In this document: in pieces, positions 18,543 through 26,700 of the stretch
How the letters are laid out: each line of letters starts with the position of its first letter
Position numbering within the stretch: the stretch's first letter is position 1
Origin: JAFKFJ01 sp963786445
Lineage (GTDB): Bacteria > Pseudomonadota > Alphaproteobacteria > Acetobacterales > Acetobacteraceae
NCBI GenBank assembly: GCA_963786445.1
Contig: CAWAZU010000032.1
Location: 1-64,000, forward strand
Reading direction: 5' to 3'
Length of the DNA stretch: 64,000 bases
Position numbers and translations under genes: made by a program
The notes under the pieces: model-generated
Databases searched by the model: none
Told to the model about the DNA's origin: nothing
The model's input: only the letters and a program-made list of their open reading frames with translations

Positions 18543-21212
18543 ATGGACCCCCGCCCCTCGCCCGACGCGCTGCTCAAAGCCGCCGCCCGCGAAAACGGCC
18601 GCGGGCGGCTGAAAATTTTCCTCGGCGCCGCGCCGGGCGTCGGCAAGACCTACGAGATGCTGGCGACCGCGCAGACGCGCCGGCGCGAGGGCATCGACGT
18701 CGTCGTCGGCATCGTCGAAAGCCACGGCCGCGCCGAAACCGAGGCCCTGCTCGACGGGCTCGAGATCCTCCCGCGCAAGCGCATCGACTACAAGGGCCGC
18801 GTGCTGGAGGAGATGGACCTCGACGCGCTGCTGGCGCGCCGGCCGGCGCTGGCGCTGGTGGACGAACTCGCGCACACCAACGCGCCCGGCAGCCGCCATC
18901 CCAAGCGCTACCTCGATGTCGAGGAACTGCGCGCCGCCGGCATCGACGTCTACACCACGCTCAACATCCAGCACGTCGAGAGCCTCAACGACGTGGTGGC
19001 GCGCATCACCCGCATCCGCGTGCGCGAGACCGTGCCCGACTCGGTGCTCGACGACGCCGACGACATCGAGGTGATCGACCTCGCGCCGGGCGACCTGCTG
19101 CAACGGCTGCGCGAGGGCAAGGTCTATGTTTCGCAGACCGCGACGCGGGCGCTGGCGCACTATTTCTCGCCCGGCAACCTCACCGCGCTGCGCGAACTGG
19201 CGCTGCGCCGCACCGCGCAGCGCGTCGATGCGCAACTGCTCGACCACATGCAGCAGCACGCGATCGCCGGCCCCTGGGCAGCGGGCGACCGCGTGCTGGT
19301 CTGCGTCACGCGGCACGGCGTCGGCGCCGCCGCGGTGCGCTACGGGCGGCGCATGGCCGAGCGGCTGCGCGCGCCCTGGACGGCGCTGCATGTCGAGACG
19401 CGGCACTCGCTGCGGCTGCCGGAGGCCGCGCGCGACCGCATCGCGGCGACGCTGCGGCTGGCGGAATCGCTCGGCGCCGCCGCCGTCACCATCCCCGGCC
19501 GCGACGCGGCGGAAGAGATCCTCGACTACGCGCGGGCGCGGAATTTTACCCACATCGTCATCGGCAATCCCGGTCCGCCGCGCTGGCGCCTGTCGCCCAC
19601 GGTGGTGCAGCGTCTGATCGGCGGCGCCGGCGACATCGCCGTCCACGTCGTCGGCCGCGGCGCCGAGACCGAGGCGGACGCGCGGGCACGGCGCAGCTTG
19701 CCGGCGCTGCCGCGCCTGCCGCCGTTGCGCGCCGCGCCGTTCGGCGGCACCACGGCGATGGTGGCGCTGGCGCTGCTGCTCGGCCGCGCCTTGCAGACCT
19801 TCCTGGCCGCGCCGTCGATCGCGCTGGTGTTCCTCACCGCGGTGCTGGCGTCGGCCGCCACCTGGGGCCTGCTGCCGTCGCTCTATGCCTGCGTCCTCAG
19901 CGTGCTGGCCTACAACTTCTTCTTCCTCCCGCCGCTCTACACCTTCACCATCGCCGACCCGGAGAACGTGGTCGCGCTGGTGTGCTTCCTGATCGCGGCC
20001 GTGATCGCCGGCAACCTCGCCGCCGCGGTGCGGGCGCAGGCGGTGGCGGCGCGCACGCGCGCGCGCCTGACCGACGAACTCTACCAGTTCAGCCGCAAGC
20101 TCGCCGCCATCGGCAACCTCGACGACCTGCTGTGGGCCGCGTCGTTTCAGGTGGCGACGATGCTGAAGGTGCGCGTGGTGCTGCTGCTGCCGGACGGCGA
20201 GAGCATCGCCGTGCGCGCCGGCTACCCGCCGGAGGACACGCTGGATGCGGCCGATCTCGCCGCGGCGCGCTGGACCTGGCAGCACGACCGCCCGGCCGGC
20301 CGCGACGCCGACACGCTGCCCGGCGCGCGGCGCCTGTTCCTGCCGCTGCGCACCGCGCGCGGCCCGGTCGCCGTGCTCGGCATCGAGCGCGACGCGCCCG
20401 GCCCGCTGCTCACGCCCGAGCAGCGCCGCCTGCTGGACGCGCTCGCCGACCAGACGGCGGTGTCGATCGAGCGCATCACGCTCGCCGAGGACGTTGACCG
20501 CGCGCGGCTGGAGGCGGAGACCGAGCGGCTGCGCGGCGCCCTGCTCACCTCCGTCTCGCACGATCTGCGCACGCCGCTCGCCGCCATCCTCGGCGCCGCC
20601 GGCAGCCTGGAGAGTTATCACGACCGGCTCGACGATGCCGCCCGGCGCGACCTGTTGCACACCATCCAGGAGGAGGCGGAAAAACTGTCGCGCTTCGTCG
20701 CCAACCTGCTCGACATGACGCGGCTGGAGGCCGGGGCGCTGCGGCCGAAGCGTGAGCCGACCGATCTCGGCGAGGTGGTGGGCAGCACGCTGGCGCGCGC
20801 GGCGAAGGTGCTGGCCGGGCACAGTGTCGCGGTCGAACTGGCGCCGGACCTGCCGCTGCTGCCGCTGGACGAGGTGCTGTTCGAGCAGGCGCTGTTCAAC
20901 GTGCTCGACAACGCCGCCAAATATGCGCCCGCCGGCACGCAGGTGACGCTGCGCGCCTGGGCCGACGCGGCACAGCAGGAGGTGCGGCTGCAGGTGCTCG
21001 ACGAGGGGCGGGGGATCGCTGCCGATGCGCTGCCCAGCATTTTCGAAAAATTCTATCGCGCGCCGGAGGTCGATCGGCGCCGCGCCGGCACCGGGCTGGG
21101 GCTGGCCATCGCGCGCGGCTTCGTCACCGCCATGGGCGGGCGGATCGAGGCGGCGAACCGCAGCGACGGGCCAGGGGCCGTGTTCACTTTCGTCCTGAAG
21201 ATGGCATCCTGA
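18543..21212 (+). CDS. kdpD: Sensor histidine kinase KdpD
   Basis: Turgor/potassium-sensing kinase that phosphorylates KdpE. The 889-residue protein has the KdpD domain with Walker A GAAPGVGKTYEML near residue 30, DELAHTNAPGSRHPKRYLDVEEL, a UspA-like domain (to about 370), four membrane helices (about 400-510), a GAF domain, the HisKA box SVSHDLRTPLAAILGAAGSLE near 678, and the ATPase boxes LFNVLDNAAKYAP, DEGRGIAADALPSIFEKFYR and GTGLGLAIARGFVTAMGG. A 14-base tandem duplication lies at its stop codon. Confidence 0.97.
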   Translation: MDPRPSPDALLKAAARENGRGRLKIFLGAAPGVGKTYEMLATAQTRRREGIDVVVGIVESHGRAETEALLDGLEILPRKRIDYKGRVLEEMDLDALLARRPALALVDELAHTNAPGSRHPKRYLDVEELRAAGIDVYTTLNIQHVESLNDVVARITRIRVRETVPDSVLDDADDIEVIDLAPGDLLQRLREGKVYVSQTATRALAHYFSPGNLTALRELALRRTAQRVDAQLLDHMQQHAIAGPWAAGDRVLVCVTRHGVGAAAVRYGRRMAERLRAPWTALHVETRHSLRLPEAARDRIAATLRLAESLGAAAVTIPGRDAAEEILDYARARNFTHIVIGNPGPPRWRLSPTVVQRLIGGAGDIAVHVVGRGAETEADARARRSLPALPRLPPLRAAPFGGTTAMVALALLLGRALQTFLAAPSIALVFLTAVLASAATWGLLPSLYACVLSVLAYNFFFLPPLYTFTIADPENVVALVCFLIAAVIAGNLAAAVRAQAVAARTRARLTDELYQFSRKLAAIGNLDDLLWAASFQVATMLKVRVVLLLPDGESIAVRAGYPPEDTLDAADLAAARWTWQHDRPAGRDADTLPGARRLFLPLRTARGPVAVLGIERDAPGPLLTPEQRRLLDALADQTAVSIERITLAEDVDRARLEAETERLRGALLTSVSHDLRTPLAAILGAAGSLESYHDRLDDAARRDLLHTIQEEAEKLSRFVANLLDMTRLEAGALRPKREPTDLGEVVGSTLARAAKVLAGHSVAVELAPDLPLLPLDEVLFEQALFNVLDNAAKYAPAGTQVTLRAWADAAQQEVRLQVLDEGRGIAADALPSIFEKFYRAPEVDRRRAGTGLGLAIARGFVTAMGGRIEAANRSDGPGAVFTFVLKMAS

Positions 21213-21226
21213 CGATGGCATCCTGA
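21200..21226. repeat. Tandem 13-bp repeat at the kdpD stop
   Basis: GATGGCATCCTGA occurs at 21200-21212 and again at 21214-21226. The first copy contains the kdpD stop codon. The duplication lengthens the gap to kdpE without changing either protein. Confidence 0.8.
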
Positions 21227-21239
21227 AAATGGCGCGCGC

Positions 21240-21926
21240 ATGACCGCGGCGCCGCTGGTGCTGGTGGTGGACGACGAGCCGGCGATCCGCCGCCTGCTGC
21301 GCACCAGCCTGCTCGCCCAGGGCTATCGCACCGCGGAGGCGGCGAGCGCGGCGGCGGCGCTGGAAACGGTCGCTGCGGGCGGCGTCGATGCGGTGCTGCT
21401 CGATCTCGGCCTGCCCGACCTCGACGGCCAGGACGTGATCCGCCGGCTGCGCGCCGCCTCCGCGGTGCCGATCGTGGTGCTGACGGCGCGCGAGGACGAG
21501 CGTTCGAAAGTGGCCGCACTCGATCTCGGCGCCGACGACTACGTGACCAAGCCGTTCGGCATGGCCGAGCTGATGGCGCGGCTGCGCACCGCGCTGCGGC
21601 ATCGGCTGCAGCAGGAAGGCGCGCCGTCGGTGTTTCGCAGCGGCGGGCTGGCGGTCGATCTGCTGCGCCGGATCGTCACGCGCGACGGGCAGAAGCTGCA
21701 TCTGTCGCCGCGCGAATACGACATCCTGGCACTGCTGGTGAAGCATGCCGGACGGGTGCTGACGCATCGGCAGATCCTCGGCCAGCTCTGGGGGGCGGGC
21801 GGTGACGTGCAGCAGTTGCGCGTGTATGTGCGGCAGGTGCGCCAGAAAATCGAACCCGACCCCGAGCGTCCCCGCTACCTGCTGACCGAAACCGGCGTCG
21901 GCTACCGCCTGGCGGTGGACGAATGA
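21240..21926 (+). CDS. kdpE: Response regulator KdpE
   Basis: OmpR/PhoB-type activator of the kdp promoter. The 228 residues have the receiver domain with VDDEPAIRR, the phosphorylated Asp in LLDLGLPDLDG (about 52), T/S and K of VLTAREDE and ADDYVTKPFG, and a winged-helix DNA-binding domain with LSPREYDILALLVKHAGRVLTHRQIL and YVRQVRQKIEPDPERPRYLLTETGVGYRL. Cotranscribed with kdpD; overlaps the EIIA gene by ATGA. Confidence 0.97.
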   Translation: MTAAPLVLVVDDEPAIRRLLRTSLLAQGYRTAEAASAAAALETVAAGGVDAVLLDLGLPDLDGQDVIRRLRAASAVPIVVLTAREDERSKVAALDLGADDYVTKPFGMAELMARLRTALRHRLQQEGAPSVFRSGGLAVDLLRRIVTRDGQKLHLSPREYDILALLVKHAGRVLTHRQILGQLWGAGGDVQQLRVYVRQVRQKIEPDPERPRYLLTETGVGYRLAVDE

Positions 21927-22381
21927 CGCTGGCCGCGCTGATGCCGCCGGAGCGCGTGTTCGTTGGCGTGCGCGCCGCCGACAAGACGCGGCTGCTGGCC
22001 GAACTCGCCCGCCGCGCCGGGGCGGCGCTCGGCGTGCCAGCGGCCGAGATCGCGGCGGCGCTGGCGGCGCGCGAGGCGCTCGGCTCCACCGGCGTCGGTG
22101 CCGGCATCGCGGTGCCGCACGCCCAGCTGCCGCAGCTCGCGGGCACGGCGGCGTTCCTGGCGCGGCTGGAGCGGCCGATCGACTATGAAGCGGTCGATGG
22201 CCGGCCGGTCGATCTGGTGTTTCTGCTGCTCGGGCCGCCGGCCGCGCGGGCCGAGCACCTCGCGGCGCTGGCCGCCGGCACGCGGCGCCTGCGCGATCCC
22301 GCCATCGCCGCCGGCCTGCGCAACACCGCCACCGCCGAGGCCATGCACGGCGCGTTCATCAACCCGCCGGATAATTCTTAA
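21923..22381 (+). CDS. PTS EIIA domain protein, PtsN-like
   Basis: A single EIIA (fructose/nitrogen type) domain of 152 residues with the phosphorylation motif GVGAGIAVPHAQL, which has the active histidine, preceded by LAAREALGSTG. It translationally overlaps kdpE. In E. coli the EIIA-Ntr protein PtsN binds KdpD and controls kdp expression, so a dedicated EIIA at the end of this operon is likely to do the same. That is inference. It ends in a palindrome shared with the convergent XRE gene. Confidence 0.85.
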   Translation: MTLAALMPPERVFVGVRAADKTRLLAELARRAGAALGVPAAEIAAALAAREALGSTGVGAGIAVPHAQLPQLAGTAAFLARLERPIDYEAVDGRPVDLVFLLLGPPAARAEHLAALAAGTRRLRDPAIAAGLRNTATAEAMHGAFINPPDNS

Positions 22382-22395
22382 AGCAACTTGCTTTA
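22379..22395. terminator. AT-rich palindrome between convergent stops
   Basis: TAAAGCAACTTGCTTTA is a 17-base perfect palindrome around one central base. It contains the TAA of the EIIA gene on one strand and the TAA of the XRE gene on the other. It may act as a two-way transcription end. A related hairpin lies at 53852-53872. Confidence 0.5.
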
Positions 22396-22839
22396 TTGGT
22401 TGTCCAGCCGCGCCGGCGAGAGCGTCTTCACCAGTTCGAGCAGCCGCTGGCGCACCTGCTTGTCGCGGATGCGGGCGAAGGCGTCGAGCAGTTCCTGGGC
22501 CTCGCGCTGGGTCTGCGGCAGCTCGGCGAACGGCTCCTGCCCGGCTTCGGCGAGGCCGTGCAACGGCCGGGACGGCGCCAGGGAGCGTTCGCCGTCGGCA
22601 TAGAAGAACTCCAGCGTCACCCCGAGCGCCCGCGCCATCTCGAACAGCCGCGAGGCACCCATGCGATTGACGCCGCGCTCGTATTTCTGGATCTGCTGGA
22701 ACGACAGGCCGACGCTCTCGGCGAGCTGCTCCTGCGACATACCGAGCCGGATGCGCCGCTCGCGCAGCCGAGTGCCGACATGCACGTCCATCGCGTCGGG
22801 GCGCGGCCGGCCGCCACGGCTTTCGGAGTTGTCGCTCAT
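22393..22839 (-). CDS. XRE-family transcriptional regulator
   Basis: A 148-residue DNA-binding protein with a SinR-like helix-turn-helix: VGTRLRERRIRLGMSQEQLAESVGLSFQQIQKYERGVNRMGASRLFEMARALGVTLEFFY, residues about 18-80. The C-terminal part is an acidic helix pair (QREAQELLDAFARIRDKQVRQRLLELVKTL). This architecture is common in alphaproteobacteria, often next to lnt and metK, as here next to lnt. I chose ATG 22839 (MSDNSES); an upstream in-frame start adds 16 residues unlike the family. Target genes unknown. Confidence 0.85.
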   Translation of the reverse strand: MSDNSESRGGRPRPDAMDVHVGTRLRERRIRLGMSQEQLAESVGLSFQQIQKYERGVNRMGASRLFEMARALGVTLEFFYADGERSLAPSRPLHGLAEAGQEPFAELPQTQREAQELLDAFARIRDKQVRQRLLELVKTLSPARLDNQ

Positions 22840-22948
22840 CGGATCCGTCAACGACTCGGCTGGGCGGCACGCCCAGCGGTTGCGCAAGGGTTAACTGAAC
22901 CGTCTCGGTTCGTCAATACTATCCTTGCTCGGCGGGAACCGTCTCAGG

Positions 22949-24511
22949 TCACGCGACGCGTCTCTGTCGGCGATACAATCCGCCGGCCCCCAGGCACCCC
23001 GCCGCGAGCGCCGCCGGAACCCACAGGCCGAAGCGCGCGAACGGGGTCGGCGGCAGAGCGCCGGGCAGCGCGGCGACCAGCGTGCCGGTCCGGTCCAGGC
23101 CGAGCTGTGCCACTTCGCGCCCGTAGGCGTCGAACACCGCCGAGATGCCGGTATTGGCGGCGCGCACCAGCGGCAGCCCCTCCTCCACCGCGCGCAGCCG
23201 CGCCGCCGCGAGGTGCTGGCGCGGGCCGGCGGAATTGCCGAACCAGGCGTCGTTGGTGACGTTCACCATCCAGTCCGGCCGGTCGGCCGCGTCCACCACT
23301 TCGCCGGGAAAGATCGCCTCGTAGCAGATCAGCGGCCCGACCGGCGGCAGGCCGGGGACGTGCAGCGTCAGCGGCCCCTTCCCCGGCACGAAGCCGCCGC
23401 CCGGCACCAGCCGCACCGCCAAGGGCAGCCAGGACGGCGAGAACTCGCCGAACGGCACCAGATGCCATTTGTCGTAGATCCACTCCGGCGCCTGCGGGCC
23501 CAGGATGGCGGCGAGGCTGTTGTAGGGGCGCTCCAGCGCGTCGAACCGCACCGTGCCGGCCAGCACCGGCACGCCGCCCGCCGCCTCGGCGAGCGCCTGC
23601 CGCGCGCCGACATCGTTGGGCAGCGCGAACGGGCTGGCCAATTCGGGCCACACCACCACCGGCTTGTCGTGCGGAAACCCGATGCCCGCGCGCGCCAGGC
23701 CGGCGCGGGTCAGGGCCAGGTAGCGGTCGAAGATGGCGACCGCGTGGCGCATGTCGTGCTTGTCGGTCTCCGGGACGTCGCCCTGCGCAATCACCGCGAC
23801 CACGCCGGGCGCGCGCGGCGGCGGGGCGGCGAGGCGCCAGAGGCCGAATCCGGCCCACAGCACCAGCCCCACAGCCCCCAGCGCCACCGCCCGCCGCCCC
23901 AGCGCCGGCGTGGCGGCGAGCAGCACGGTCAGCAGCGTCAGGCCGGGCACGCCGATCCAGGCGGCGGGTTGCAGGAAGACGTTGCCGAACGCGCCGGGGA
24001 TCGCCCAGTCGGCGCCCCACGGATTCCAGGGAAAGCCGGTGGCGATGAACTGGCGGGCGAGGTCGGCCAGCACCCAGGCGCCTGCCAGCGCCAGCGCGCG
24101 CCGCCAGCCGGGCCGCGCCAGCCAGGCCAGCGCCGTCGCCGCGGCGATGAACGGCGCCAGCACCACCGCCAGCGCCGGCACCGCCAGCGGCACCAGCCAC
24201 CAGTAGCGCGCGGCCTCGATCAGGATCGCCTCGGTGACCCAGTAGAGGCCGAGCAGGTGCAGCGCGAAGCCGAACCAGAAGCCGCGCCGCGCCGCCTGCC
24301 AGACCGTCGGCGCGCCGTCGAGCAGCGCCAGCAGCCCCGGCACCGCGACCAGCAGCAGCGGCAGCAGATGCACCGGCGGCAGCGCGAGCGCGGACACGGC
24401 GCCGAGCGCGGCGGCGGCCAGGTCGGCACGCCCGCCGGTGAGGGCGGCCAAACGGGGGAGCGGGCGGATCGGCACGCGGCGGGCGCTACACGCGGCCGGG
24501 TTGCGGCGCAA
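22949..24511 (-). CDS. lnt: Apolipoprotein N-acyltransferase
   Basis: Inner-membrane enzyme that adds the third acyl chain to the N-terminal cysteine of lipoproteins. The 520 residues have six or more N-terminal membrane helices, FIATGFPWNPWG, and a periplasmic nitrilase domain with all three catalytic residues: Glu in VVWPELASPF, Lys in IYDKWHLVPFGEF and Cys in PLICYEAIFPG, plus VNVTNDAWFGNSAGPRQHLAAARLRAVE. A last hydrophobic helix closes the protein. It lies upstream of the XRE gene on the same strand. Confidence 0.96.
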   Translation of the reverse strand: MRRNPAACSARRVPIRPLPRLAALTGGRADLAAAALGAVSALALPPVHLLPLLLVAVPGLLALLDGAPTVWQAARRGFWFGFALHLLGLYWVTEAILIEAARYWWLVPLAVPALAVVLAPFIAAATALAWLARPGWRRALALAGAWVLADLARQFIATGFPWNPWGADWAIPGAFGNVFLQPAAWIGVPGLTLLTVLLAATPALGRRAVALGAVGLVLWAGFGLWRLAAPPPRAPGVVAVIAQGDVPETDKHDMRHAVAIFDRYLALTRAGLARAGIGFPHDKPVVVWPELASPFALPNDVGARQALAEAAGGVPVLAGTVRFDALERPYNSLAAILGPQAPEWIYDKWHLVPFGEFSPSWLPLAVRLVPGGGFVPGKGPLTLHVPGLPPVGPLICYEAIFPGEVVDAADRPDWMVNVTNDAWFGNSAGPRQHLAAARLRAVEEGLPLVRAANTGISAVFDAYGREVAQLGLDRTGTLVAALPGALPPTPFARFGLWVPAALAAGCLGAGGLYRRQRRVA

Positions 24512-24520
24512 GCGACCGGG

Positions 24521-25491
24521 TCATGAAGCCCGTGTCACCACCCGCTCGGGCGGCACGGCCTCGCCGGCCAGCGCGCGGGCGATGCACTCCGCCGCCATGC
24601 GGCCCATGTTGACCAGCGCCGCGGGCGTGCTGCCGGCGACGTGCGGCGTCGCCAGCACGCGCGGATGGTCGCGCAGCGCGTCGGCTTCCGGCCGGCGGCT
24701 CGGTCGCGAACACGTCGAGCGCCGCGGCTTCGATCTGGCCGGAGTCGAGCGCCGCCAGCAACGCCGCCTCATCGACGATGCCGCCGCGCGCGGTGTTCAC
24801 CACAAACCCGCCGCGCGGCATCGCCGCCAGCACCGCCGCGCCGACCAGCCCGCGCGTCGCCTCGATGAGCGGGCAATGCACCGAGAGCACGTCACTGTCG
24901 CGGGCGAGTGCCAGCACCGTCGCCGGCGCGCGCGATGCCGGGCAGGCCGGCTTGCGGCAGCGCGGGGTCGGCGGCGGCGACGGTCATGCCGAAGGCGCGC
25001 GCCCGCCGCGCCACGCCTTGCCCGATCGCGCCGCAACCGACCAGGCCGAGCCGCAGCCCGGCGACGTCGCGCGCGCCTTTCGCCGGATCGCGCCAGCCGC
25101 CGGCGGCGATGCGCGCGCCGAGCGGTTTCAGGTCTTTGACGAGAGCAAAAATCAGCGCCAGCGTGTGCTCGGCGACCGCGTCGCTGTTGGCGCCGGGGGT
25201 GTTGGTGACCATGACGCCGTGCGCGGCGGCGGCGGCGAGATCGACCTGATCGACGCCGACGCCGTGCCGCGCGACGATGCGCAACCGCGGCGAGGCGGCG
25301 ATCGCCTGCGCATCGACCGGCCCCTGGCGTGCGAGGATCGCATCGGCCGCGACGCGCGCGGCGAGGTCCGCGACCGCCGCGCCGGACGGATAGGGCGGCA
25401 GGTAGTGCAGCGCGCAGCCGGCACGTTCGAGAATCGCCACCGCCGCGGCCGCGAGATGCGGCGAGGTGACGACGACATTGAAGCGGTTCAC
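24521..25491 (-). CDS. D-2-hydroxyacid dehydrogenase (two frameshifts)
   Basis: NAD-dependent D-isomer 2-hydroxyacid dehydrogenase of the SerA/GhrB type; exact substrate unknown. Parts in three frames: RIVARHGVGVDQVDLAAAAAHGVMVTNTPG...LRLGLVGCGAIGQGVARRARAFGM (cofactor loop GxGxxG), then LSVHCPLIEATRGLVG...VVNTARGGIVDEAALLAALDSGQIEAAALDVFATEPP, then DHPRVLATPHVAGSTPAALVNMG with the catalytic His. Two extra bases, near 24927 and 24693, explain the breaks; removing them gives 322 residues. The start is GTG 25491, overlapping the upstream oxidoreductase stop (GTGA). Confidence 0.82.
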
Positions 25492-26459
25492 AGCGGACGG
25501 CCGGGGATCGACTGCGCGCCGTGGGTGGCGTCCCACGCATCCTGAACCGATTGCAGCAGCCGCATTGCCGGCAGCACCGAGGGGCCGGCGGCGAGCGGCG
25601 GCCGGCGGTGGCGCACCGCGTCGAGAAAGTCGGTGACGATATGCGCGGCGTTGTCCTGCTCGCTTTCGATCGCCACGGTGCCCGATTCGGTGCGCAGCGT
25701 GCCGGCGAGGATGTCGAAGAAATACGTGTCGCGGTCGGTGACGATCAGCTTGTCGTAAAAGCGGTACGCGGCGTGATAGGAGCCGTGGACCAGCAGCGTC
25801 TGATCGGCGTCGGTCTCGGCCAGCACGACGCATTCCATCGGGATGCCGGTGGTCGGATGCAGGTTGCCGAGATGGCTCTGCACGCGGCGGATCGGCGCGA
25901 AGTCGAAGAGAAACAGTCCGAGATCGACGAAGTGGCAGAAATGGTGCCAAAGGATGTTGTCGGTCCAGCTGCGCCGGTAGCCGGTGGCGCCGACGTTCAC
26001 CAGGCGCTTGATGAAGAAGCGGCCGGCGATGTGGCGGATTGTTTCCTCGCCGTCGGCGATGCGCTGGCGCAGCGCCGCGCGCTCGCGGCGAAAGCGCATC
26101 GGGTGGCTGAGGCCATAGACCTTGCCGCTGCGCTCGCCGGCGGCGACCACGCGCTCGGCGCCGGAAAAGCTCATGGCGATCGGGATTTCGATCAGCGTGT
26201 GCTTGCCGGCGTCGAGGCAGGCGATGGCCTGTTGCTCGTGCTGGTCGCTGGGGGTGGCGAGGATGACGATGTCGATGGCGGGATCGGCCAGCGCCTCATC
26301 GAGCGAGAGTGTCCAGCGTTGGTAGCCGTAGCGCGCGGCGAACGCGGCGGCGGCGTCGGGGCGGCGGCCGACGACGGTGTGCAGCACGCCGCCGTGTTGC
26401 AGCAGCGCCTCGGAATGCCAGACGCCCATCATGCCGTAGCCGACCATGCAGATGTTCAT
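25488..26459 (-). CDS. Gfo/Idh/MocA family oxidoreductase
   Basis: NAD(P)-binding dehydrogenase of 323 residues. The N-terminus MNICMVGYGMMGVWHSEALLQHG is the Rossmann loop. VVGRRPDAAAAFAARYGYQ and ATPSDQHEQQAIACLDAGKHTLIEIPIAMS (EKP-like loop reading EIP) follow, then a C-terminal domain with DNILWHHFCHFVDLGLFLFDF, where the HH/H pattern could bind substrate. Substrate unknown. Operon with the following hydroxyacid dehydrogenase suggests one catabolic route for a hydroxyacid or sugar acid. Confidence 0.82.
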   Translation of the reverse strand: MNICMVGYGMMGVWHSEALLQHGGVLHTVVGRRPDAAAAFAARYGYQRWTLSLDEALADPAIDIVILATPSDQHEQQAIACLDAGKHTLIEIPIAMSFSGAERVVAAGERSGKVYGLSHPMRFRRERAALRQRIADGEETIRHIAGRFFIKRLVNVGATGYRRSWTDNILWHHFCHFVDLGLFLFDFAPIRRVQSHLGNLHPTTGIPMECVVLAETDADQTLLVHGSYHAAYRFYDKLIVTDRDTYFFDILAGTLRTESGTVAIESEQDNAAHIVTDFLDAVRHRRPPLAAGPSVLPAMRLLQSVQDAWDATHGAQSIPGRPL

Positions 26460-26700
26460 GCGTCGCCCTCGCGTTGGCGGAGGATGGTGAGCATGGAATG
26501 GCCGGCGGGGCAATTCGAGTGGGCTGAACGCGGCGCCGCGAGGGCCGCGGCAACAGGCCCGCCTGGGTGCCCTCGCGCCAACCGCCCCCTTTGCATGAGC
26601 GCACCGCAGGCCTGACCGGCGATCACCGTATGTTGTGGCGAGTTGCGCCGGGCGGGGCAATATCTGGTATCTTGGGTGTCTCGCCGCGAAGGACCAGCCG

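Noticed and set aside
18147..21767. A 1206-codon open frame opposite kdpD/kdpE
   Set aside because: Arg/Gln/His-rich shadow of KdpD. No recognisable motif.
26460..26700. Cobalamin riboswitch before the B12-dependent ribonucleotide reductase
   Set aside because: I could not find the conserved B12-box sequence or its surrounding stems in this 241-base gap.
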